In this document: positions 60,194 through 64,000 of the stretch, in pieces | How positions within the stretch are numbered: the stretch's first letter is position 1 | Layout: each line of letters begins with the position of its first letter | NCBI RefSeq assembly: GCF_051148895.1 | Contig: NZ_CP154625.1 | Location: forward strand, 2,666,001 to 2,730,000 | Direction: 5' to 3' | DNA: 64,000 nt | Source: Terrisporobacter vanillatitrophus | GTDB lineage: Bacteria; Bacillota; Clostridia; Peptostreptococcales; Peptostreptococcaceae | Made by a program: the position numbers and the translations under genes | Notes under the pieces: generated by a model | What the model was told of the DNA's origin: nothing | The model's input: only the letters and a program-made list of their open reading frames with translations | Database searches by the model: none

Positions 60194-60943
60194 ATGGATG
60201 ATAATATTAAAAGATTAAAAGAACTTATAGATAGTCATAATAATATTGTATTTTTTGGTGGAGCAGGTGTATCTACAGAATCTAACATTCCAGATTTTAG
60301 AAGTGCCTCTGGTCTATTTAACGAAAAATTGAATAGAAATTTTACTCCTGAACAATTAGTATCTCATACCTTTTTCATGCGATATCCAGAAGAATTTTTC
60401 AAATTTTATAAAGATAAATTAATCTATGAAGATGCTAAACCAAATAATGCTCATATAGGTCTAGCCAAATTAGAAGATATAGGGAAATTAAATGCCATAA
60501 TCACTCAAAATATTGACGGCTTACATCAAATGGCTGGTAGCAGAAATGTTTTAGAACTTCATGGATCTATACATAGAAATTATTGCACTAAATGCGGAAA
60601 GTCTTATACTTTGGTGGAAATGTTAAATTTAGGTGGAAATATCCCTTACTGCGACGTATGTGGAAGTATAGTTAAGCCTGATGTTGTTTTATATGAAGAA
60701 CCATTGGATAATTCCGTTGTAAATGAAACTGTAAATGCTTTAAGTAATGCAGATTTATTAATTATTGGAGGAACTTCATTGGTAGTGTATCCAGCTGCTA
60801 GTTTTATTGATTACTTTAATGGTGATAGTATAGTTCTTATCAACAAAAGTAGAACAGGCTATGATACAAAGGCTTCTGTAGTCATTAATGACTCCATAGG
60901 AAAAGTACTTTCACAAGCAGTATTTCAAGAAATTGAAAGATAA
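60194..60943 (+). CDS. cobB: NAD-dependent protein deacylase (sirtuin)
   Basis: A 249-residue Sir2-family enzyme removing acyl groups from lysines with NAD+. Seen are GAGVSTESNIPDFRS near residue 23, TQNIDGLHQ near 116 with the NAD-binding Asn/Asp, the catalytic HGS histidine near 135, a zinc site (CTKC near 142, CDVC near 165), and GGTSLVVYPAA near 201. AGGAGG lies seven bases before the ATG. It is monocistronic, ending at a terminator whose right arm overlaps a small convergent gene. Confidence 0.95.
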   Translation: MDDNIKRLKELIDSHNNIVFFGGAGVSTESNIPDFRSASGLFNEKLNRNFTPEQLVSHTFFMRYPEEFFKFYKDKLIYEDAKPNNAHIGLAKLEDIGKLNAIITQNIDGLHQMAGSRNVLELHGSIHRNYCTKCGKSYTLVEMLNLGGNIPYCDVCGSIVKPDVVLYEEPLDNSVVNETVNALSNADLLIIGGTSLVVYPAASFIDYFNGDSIVLINKSRTGYDTKASVVINDSIGKVLSQAVFQEIER

Positions 60944-60961
60944 AATCACATAATGTATTAA

Positions 60962-60997
60962 AATAAGGTAAGAATGCATCTTACCTTATTCTTTTTC
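60962..60997 (+). terminator. intrinsic terminator of cobB
   Basis: AATAAGGTAAG (60962-60972) pairs with CTTACCTTATT (60980-60990), followed by a T5 run. Its right arm contains the stop codon of the convergent 47-residue gene. Confidence 0.82.
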
Positions 60998-61129
60998 CTT
61001 TATCTTTTCATATACATCTTTATATATTAAAACAGCTTCATAATATGCTTCTTCTTCACTTATACCTTTTTCCTGTGCTATTTTCTCAGCTGAGTCTTTT
61101 ATAATCGATGCAGCTTCAAGTATGTTCAT
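60986..61129 (-). CDS. small 47-residue helical protein, unknown
   Basis: A short reading frame with a good GGAAGGTG five to six bases before its ATG. The protein is acidic and amphipathic (start MNILEAASIIKDSAEKIAQE, middle with three Glu, Ala and Tyr-Tyr, end KIKEKE) and probably folds as one or two helices. I know no family. Its stop lies inside the sirtuin terminator, so the two transcripts overlap tail to tail. Confidence 0.6.
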   Translation of the reverse strand: MNILEAASIIKDSAEKIAQEKGISEEEAYYEAVLIYKDVYEKIKEKE

Positions 61130-61197
61130 AGAAACACCTTCCTATTAATTATCCTACTACTTCTTAATATATATTATTCCCCTAAAAAACTATAAAA

Positions 61198-61257
61198 TTA
61201 CCTTAATTTATTAAAAATTACATTTATTTATTAAAAACTACATTTATTTATTAAAAA
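61198..61257. repeat. three tandem 20-bp AT-rich repeats
   Basis: Units at 61198-61217, 61218-61237 and 61238-61257 share the form TTACATTTATTTATTAAAAA; the last two differ at one base and the first at two or three. They lie between the small convergent gene and the gerW terminator. Confidence 0.8.
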
Positions 61258-61295
61258 AATAAGTTCTTTTACATAAAACAGCAATAGAACTTATT
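61252..61295 (-). terminator. intrinsic terminator of gerW
   Basis: On the minus strand AATAAGTTCT (61286-61295) pairs with AGAACTTATT (61258-61267) across an 18-base loop, followed by a T-rich tract. It lies 10 bases after the gerW stop. Confidence 0.8.
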
Positions 61296-61304
61296 TTTTA
61301 TTAT

Positions 61305-61742
61305 TTATTCTTCTTTATGTTTTTTTGCATTATCGTCTATATCTTCTTGAAACTTCACATTACTATCGTGTTTTAGAAATTTTTGAACTTTGTCTATTAT
61401 CTTTGGAGTTACCGTTAAAATATTATCTACTAAATTAACATTATCCTCCAAAGAAATCAAACGTGTTTCTCCCTTTTCAACAACAACAAAAGCAACAGGT
61501 GATATGGTAATGGCTCCTCCACTTCCTCCGGCAAAATTAGTATCGAATTTTGTCTCCATTTCGCAATTTTTATTATATTCTCCTCCACCAATACCAAATC
61601 CTACAGTTACCTTTGATATAGGTACAATAACAGATGCTTCTGCTTTTATAGGATTGCCTACTATGGTATTAGAATCTATAGAATTTTTTATAGTCTCAAG
61701 AGTTGTTTCCATAATGCTTTGTATTGAATTTGTAGCTGTCAT
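61305..61742 (-). CDS. gerW: GerW/YtfJ family sporulation protein
   Basis: A 145-residue protein of the GerW (YtfJ) family, required in Bacillus for efficient spore germination and present in most endospore formers. The signature glycine-rich block VPISKVTVGFGIGGGEY is near residues 44-60, with FAGGSGGAITISPVAFVVV near 72-90. The frame opens at a GTG inside the GAAAGGTGG site, so the ATG at 61742 is the start. The start lies inside the end of the upstream DUF2953 gene, the standard ytfI-ytfJ pair. Confidence 0.93.
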   Translation of the reverse strand: MTATNSIQSIMETTLETIKNSIDSNTIVGNPIKAEASVIVPISKVTVGFGIGGGEYNKNCEMETKFDTNFAGGSGGAITISPVAFVVVEKGETRLISLEDNVNLVDNILTVTPKIIDKVQKFLKHDSNVKFQEDIDDNAKKHKEE

Positions 61743-62280
61743 TTTTGCCACCTTTCTTATACTTAAGTTTTATTATTCTTATAAAAATTGGAATAGATTT
61801 AAACATTGTATTTAATCTAAATTTTATATGTATTCTTACACTTCCTTTAATATTATTTTCAGTAAACTTAGGTACTATGTTTAAATATATTTTTTCACAT
61901 TTACATATATTTGTTATGTTTCCATAAATCCCGTTAATTAATGCATTAATATATATAGTTACATATGGATTAACATTACTAAAATATATATTCGAGTATA
62001 ACTCTATTATTTTTATTTTTTTAATCAAACCAAAAATATTACTCAACTCTTTATCTAATATTTTTAAATCCTTTAAACTACCTCTTTTTTTCTTTTTCTT
62101 TTTCTTTGGTGGATATAGTTGAATATTAAATCTTATCAATTTGAATAATAATTTGATTTTTAATTTTATAACCATGTTTTTATTGTTAAAATCAATTTCA
62201 AATATAAAATGAAAATATGATATTAATAATAAAATTAATATAAAAAAAATACATATATATTTCAAATTAAAATATCTCAT
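61696..62280 (-). CDS. DUF2953 (YtfI-like) protein
   Basis: A 194-residue protein with one N-terminal membrane helix (about residues 8-27), a very lysine-rich patch (eight Lys near residues 59-66), and a C-terminal amphipathic part, matching the DUF2953/YtfI family that accompanies gerW in spore formers. The molecular role is unknown. Its last 47 bases overlap gerW in another frame. I see no strong ribosome binding site before the ATG at 62280, so the start is uncertain. Confidence 0.78.
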   Translation of the reverse strand: MRYFNLKYICIFFILILLLISYFHFIFEIDFNNKNMVIKLKIKLLFKLIRFNIQLYPPKKKKKKKRGSLKDLKILDKELSNIFGLIKKIKIIELYSNIYFSNVNPYVTIYINALINGIYGNITNICKCEKIYLNIVPKFTENNIKGSVRIHIKFRLNTMFKSIPIFIRIIKLKYKKGGKNDSYKFNTKHYGNNS

Positions 62281-62343
62281 ATTCTATATTGTTTGCAAAA
62301 CTTATGGATATATACTAATTAAAAGGAGATAGCCCCTAGAATC

Positions 62344-62375
62344 AAAAAAAATCATAGGTAGTATACCTATGATTT
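62344..62375 (-). terminator. intrinsic terminator
   Basis: A 12-bp stem (AAATCATAGGTA at 62349-62360 with TACCTATGATTT at 62364-62375) has a T-rich tract on the minus strand. It lies after the small membrane protein gene. Confidence 0.88.
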
Positions 62376-62379
62376 ATAT

Positions 62380-62625
62380 TTATCTAGATCTTGATTTATT
62401 TTTACTTTTTTTATTTGACATGGCATTTTGTGTAGAAGGTGACATTCTTTGTTTTTGTCTTCTAGTTGTTCCATTATTGTTGTAAATGCACATACCCCAA
62501 CATGCAACTGCAACCATAAATAGTATACCTCTTAGTGTATCCCCCATTTTAAACATCTGTACTCCAAAGAAAAAACTTGCTATAGCAAATAATATATATA
62601 TAATCATTGCTAATTTACTTTTCAT
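62380..62625 (-). CDS. small two-helix membrane protein, unknown
   Basis: An 81-residue protein with two hydrophobic segments (about residues 5-22 and 30-48) and a strongly basic, Ser/Asn/Lys/Arg-rich C-terminal tail of about 30 residues. I do not recognise a family. AGGGGG precedes the ATG. It lies between scpB and the DUF2953-gerW pair and is closed by its own terminator. Confidence 0.65.
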   Translation of the reverse strand: MKSKLAMIIYILFAIASFFFGVQMFKMGDTLRGILFMVAVACWGMCIYNNNGTTRRQKQRMSPSTQNAMSNKKSKNKSRSR

Positions 62626-62697
62626 ATGTTTTCCCCCTTAAATTATTATCATCTTACTGAAATAATATCACATTTTATAATAAATAATAATTTTTTA

Positions 62698-63234
62698 TTA
62701 AATTTCTTCTTCATTTTCAAAACTATCTATTGGTGGTAAGTCTTTTAGACCTTCAATTTGCAATAATTTCAAAAATTCCTGTGTTGTCTTATATATAATG
62801 GGTTTTCCTATTTTATTTAATCGTCCTGCTTCTCTTATTAGTTCATGTTCTAAAAGTGTTTGTAAAACTTTATCACATTTAACACCTCTAATACTTTCTA
62901 TTTCCACTTTAGTAATAGGTTGTTTATATGCAATAATAGTCAAAGTTTCTAGTGTAGCTTGGCTTAAAGACTTTCTTTTTTTCGGTTCTAATACCTTTTT
63001 TATATAATCAGCATAGTCTTTATTAGTACACATTTGATATTTATTTTCTAATTTTATAATTTGGATTCCTCTATTATTTTCTTTATATTCATCAATTAAA
63101 GAATTTAACATAAATTCTATTTCTTTAGATGAAAGTTCTTCATTAATAACGCTATTAAGTTCTTTTATGCTTATCGGTTCTCCATAAGCAAACATAATTG
63201 ATTCAATTATATATTTTATTTCTTCTCTATTCAT
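62698..63234 (-). CDS. scpB: segregation and condensation protein B
   Basis: A 178-residue winged-helix protein of the SMC-ScpA-ScpB complex that organises the chromosome. Typical parts: the ESIMFAYGEPISIKEL start, YQMCTNKDYADYI near 66, and the signature SQATLETLTIIAYKQPITKVEIESIRGV near 90-117. The frame opens at a GTG inside the ribosome binding site; the ATG at 63234 is taken. It overlaps the scpA stop by eight bases (ATGAATAG), so the two are coupled. Confidence 0.95.
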   Translation of the reverse strand: MNREEIKYIIESIMFAYGEPISIKELNSVINEELSSKEIEFMLNSLIDEYKENNRGIQIIKLENKYQMCTNKDYADYIKKVLEPKKRKSLSQATLETLTIIAYKQPITKVEIESIRGVKCDKVLQTLLEHELIREAGRLNKIGKPIIYKTTQEFLKLLQIEGLKDLPPIDSFENEEEI

Positions 63235-63955
63235 TTTCCACTCCACGCTTTATTATAAGAATATCATCAAAAAATTCATTTTGAACTACAACTATTAACT
63301 TTTCTTTTATTAATTCAAGAATAGCTAAAAATGTAGCTATGGTTTCATCCTTATCATAAGGCCCTACTAATTTAACAAAGCTTACTTTGTCTTCCTTTTT
63401 CATTAAATCTCTTAAATCTGACATTTTTTCTTCAGAAGATACTACTCTTTTTTTAACTATCATATCCAACTCTTCTGTTTTATCAAAACCTTCTATAACT
63501 TTTGTTTTTAGTATCATAGGAAGAATTGTTCTGATAGCTTCTATAGATATTTCGTCTAAGTCTATTTTATTATCTACAATTACTTCTTCTTTTGCTCTAA
63601 AGAAAGTATCACAAGTATAGTGAACATTTTCTTTAATACTTAAAGAAGCCTCTTTAAATTTCTTATATTCTTCTAATTTTTCTACTAATTCTAATCTTGG
63701 ATCTTCTTCATGTTCTTCATGATGCTGTTTATATAGTAAATACTTGGACTTTATCTCAACTAATTTAGAAGCCATTATTATAAACTCACTAGCAACTTCC
63801 AAATCCATCTCATTTAACATGTCAATATAAGCTAAATATTGACTTGTAATTTCAGAAATTAATATATCTTTTATATCTATTTTTTGTTTTGAAATCAAAT
63901 CACAAAGTAAGTCTAAAGGTCCATCATAAACATTTAAATGTATATTATACTTCAT
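63227..63955 (-). CDS. scpA: segregation and condensation protein A
   Basis: A 242-residue kleisin that bridges the SMC heads in the SMC-ScpAB complex. The kleisin start YDGPLDLLCDLISKQKIDI near residues 9-27, the EFIIMASKLVEIKSKYLL helix near 60-77, and the C-terminal winged helix with TFLAILELIKEKLIVVVQ near 209-226 are all present. AGAGGTAA precedes the ATG. It is upstream of scpB in one operon; what precedes it is outside the window. Confidence 0.96.
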   Translation of the reverse strand: MKYNIHLNVYDGPLDLLCDLISKQKIDIKDILISEITSQYLAYIDMLNEMDLEVASEFIIMASKLVEIKSKYLLYKQHHEEHEEDPRLELVEKLEEYKKFKEASLSIKENVHYTCDTFFRAKEEVIVDNKIDLDEISIEAIRTILPMILKTKVIEGFDKTEELDMIVKKRVVSSEEKMSDLRDLMKKEDKVSFVKLVGPYDKDETIATFLAILELIKEKLIVVVQNEFFDDILIIKRGVENE

Positions 63956-64000
63956 TAAATTACCTCTTACATAAATATACTTACTATAGCATAAAATGCC

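Noticed and set aside
1..64000. CRISPR array, tRNA or rRNA genes, prophage
   Set aside because: No regularly spaced repeats, cloverleaf-like sequences, rRNA segments or phage structural genes were seen; the recombinase at 24.8 kb has no phage neighbours.

Overview
The window is chromosomal DNA from a low-GC, spore-forming member of the Clostridia. Evidence for this is the very AT-rich sequence, strong AGGAGG-type ribosome binding sites, a Gram-positive PolC replicase, sporulation genes (a gerW/ytfJ-like pair, ymxH, tepA, an FtsK/SpoIIIE translocase), and a tRNA 2-selenouridine synthase, which implies selenium use. The gene order and the ~635-residue glutamine synthetase suggest Peptostreptococcaceae (Clostridioides, Paeniclostridium or Romboutsia relatives). 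The family-level placement is inference; the genus cannot be fixed from the sequence alone.

Left part (1-22 kb) is a mosaic of short transcription units on both strands, most closed by a clear intrinsic terminator. It holds a cold-shock protein, a secreted amidase-domain protein, a pyridoxamine kinase followed by a YlbF-family protein and two tandem PLP aminotransferases, a calcium/manganese-type P-ATPase behind a yybP-ykoY (Mn2+) riboswitch, a cysteine-rich coiled-coil protein that may be a spore-surface component, a YjiH-like membrane protein, a diacylglycerol glycosyltransferase-like protein, an M23 peptidase, glutamine synthetase, a DEDDh exonuclease, an exonuclease III/GalT-like operon, an aspartate aminotransferase-like protein and a MarR regulator.

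Middle part (22-31 kb): an IS200-type element with unusually structured ends sits between marR and purB. Next come a tyrosine recombinase-like protein lacking its first catalytic arginine, an SF1 helicase, RNase Y, and recA with a clear promoter and a LexA-type SOS box.

Right part (31-64 kb) is the conserved Firmicutes housekeeping block, almost all on the minus strand. Read in transcription order: scpA-scpB, the DUF2953/gerW pair, polC, rimP-nusA-ylxR-ylxQ-infB-rbfA-nrnA-truB-ribF, rpsO, degV, pnp, ylxY, an M16 peptidase, ymxH, dapG, an amidohydrolase, tepA, ftsK/spoIIIE, mnmH, rimO, pgsA, recA, rny. This order closely parallels Bacillus subtilis. It is interrupted at 37-38 kb by a small accessory pocket with a 56-residue protein that is 70% asparagine and a decayed IS1182-type transposase. 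Plus-strand insertions at 59-61 kb carry an HExxH protein and a sirtuin. Several starts were moved downstream of the longest reading frame where a ribosome binding site clearly marks the real start. No tRNA, rRNA or CRISPR array was seen.
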